NCBI GenBank assembly: GCA_023441105.1
Contig: JAEZQX010000535.1
Location: 1-5,884 of the forward strand
DNA: 5,884 nucleotides
Direction of reading: 5' to 3'
Origin: Pseudomonadota bacterium
GTDB lineage: Bacteria > Pseudomonadota > Gammaproteobacteria > Burkholderiales > Burkholderiaceae
Part shown: positions 5,310 to 5,884 of the stretch, one piece after another
Numbering within the stretch: position 1 is the stretch's first letter
Layout: each line of letters begins with the position of its first letter
The notes under the pieces: model-generated
What the model saw: only the letters and a program-made list of their open reading frames with translations
What the model was told of the DNA's origin: nothing
The model's database searches: none
Program-made: the position numbers and the translations under genes

Positions 5310-5884
5310 ATGGCAAAGACACCCATCGCGATCGCGGGACGGGACTGGTCGACCCAGCCGCCCTACATCAGTCCAGGCTACCGGTCCACGCCGCTGCGCG
5401 GGCCGAAGAAGAAGCTGGTGCCGCTGGCGCACACGCTGTCGGAGCTGGCGCAGCCGGTCTACGGCCACGACCGCATCGGCGAGCTGGACCACGACCTCAC
5501 CAAGAACGCCCAGGTCAATGGCGAGCCGCTCGGCGAGCGCATCGTGGTCGCCGGCAGGGTGCTGGACGAACGCGGCCGGCCGGTGCGCAACACGCTGGTC
5601 GAGCTGTGGCAATGCAATGCCGCCGGTCGCTATGTCCATCGAGCCGACCGGCATCATGCGCCGCTGGATCCCAACTTCCTCGGCGCCGGCCGCTGCATCA
5701 CCGACAAGGACGGCCGCTACCGCTTCCTGACCATCAAGCCCGGCGCCTATCCCTGGGGCAACCATCCCAACGCCTGGCGGCCGAACCACATCCACTTCTC
5801 GCTCTTCGGCGAGTACTTCGCCAGCCGGCTGGTGACGCAGATGTACTTCCCGGGCGACCCGCTGATGGCGATCGATCCGATCCT
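5310..5884 (+). CDS. pcaH: Protocatechuate 3,4-dioxygenase beta subunit (3' end outside window)
   Basis: Catalytic subunit of the non-haem Fe(III) intradiol dioxygenase that cleaves protocatechuate to 3-carboxy-cis,cis-muconate, the first step of the beta-ketoadipate pathway in the cytoplasm. The 191 residues present include the family landmarks TLSELAQPVYGH (42-53), GELDHDLT (57-64), GERIVVAGRVLD (75-86), APLDPNFLGAGRC (117-129) and TIKPGAYPWG (141-150). The iron ligands are all there: Tyr108 (GRY), Tyr147 (GAYPW), His160 and His162 (NHIHF), plus the active-site Arg157. Counting from ATG 5310, these match the Pseudomonas putida positions 408, 447, 460, 462 and 457 (numbered with +300), which strongly supports the start. 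Usual length is about 235-240 residues, so some 45 are missing past the edge. The alpha subunit gene pcaG normally follows directly. It ties the window to aromatic breakdown. Confidence 0.96.
   Translation, partial: MAKTPIAIAGRDWSTQPPYISPGYRSTPLRGPKKKLVPLAHTLSELAQPVYGHDRIGELDHDLTKNAQVNGEPLGERIVVAGRVLDERGRPVRNTLVELWQCNAAGRYVHRADRHHAPLDPNFLGAGRCITDKDGRYRFLTIKPGAYPWGNHPNAWRPNHIHFSLFGEYFASRLVTQMYFPGDPLMAIDPI

Noticed and set aside
3817..5322. 501-codon open frame antisense to the GMC gene
   Set aside because: It is the mirror of GC-biased coding DNA: rich in His, Arg, Ala and Gln with no domain, and the plus strand has an unmistakable GMC enzyme.

Overview
The window is compact, very GC-rich bacterial DNA with strong G/C preference at third codon positions. 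It reads like a betaproteobacterial (Burkholderiales-type) chromosome. This rests on codon use, the gene set and REP-like hairpin repeats of a kind I associate with that order; no rRNA or other marker confirms it.

Layout: at the left edge lies the 5' part of a GntR-family repressor gene on the minus strand (1-411, cut by the window and apparently frameshifted near 74-93). A 174-base divergent promoter region (412-585), with an AT-rich dyad, separates it from a plus-strand series. That series is an ABC importer permease (586-1482), its ATPase (1479-2393, overlapping by ATGA), a Tat-exported substrate-binding protein (2452-3486) and a GMC flavoprotein alcohol dehydrogenase (3550-5157). After a 152-base gap with a GC-rich hairpin comes the start of pcaH, the protocatechuate 3,4-dioxygenase beta subunit (5310 to the right edge).

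How it may work together: the importer belongs to the nitrate/sulfonate/taurine (SsuABC/TauABC-like) class and would bring an organic solute into the cell. The GMC enzyme would oxidise an alcohol group, and PcaH (with PcaG expected just past the edge) opens the ring of protocatechuate. The GntR protein is the natural candidate regulator of the divergent operon. The context suggests uptake and breakdown of an aromatic or aryl-alcohol compound, but the actual substrate cannot be read from the sequence.

The most unusual thing is a small family of hairpin-rich REP-like repeats sitting on gene starts. One copy (340-402) codes for the N-terminus of the GntR protein; a second (1489-1554) plus a partial third (1566-1595) code for a foreign-looking N-terminal extension of the ABC ATPase. 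A degenerate fourth piece may precede the GMC gene. The two fuller copies share a 19-base identical core, are read in different frames, and keep paired stems despite sequence change. I found no new defence, mobile or RNA system and no CRISPR array or tRNA/rRNA gene.
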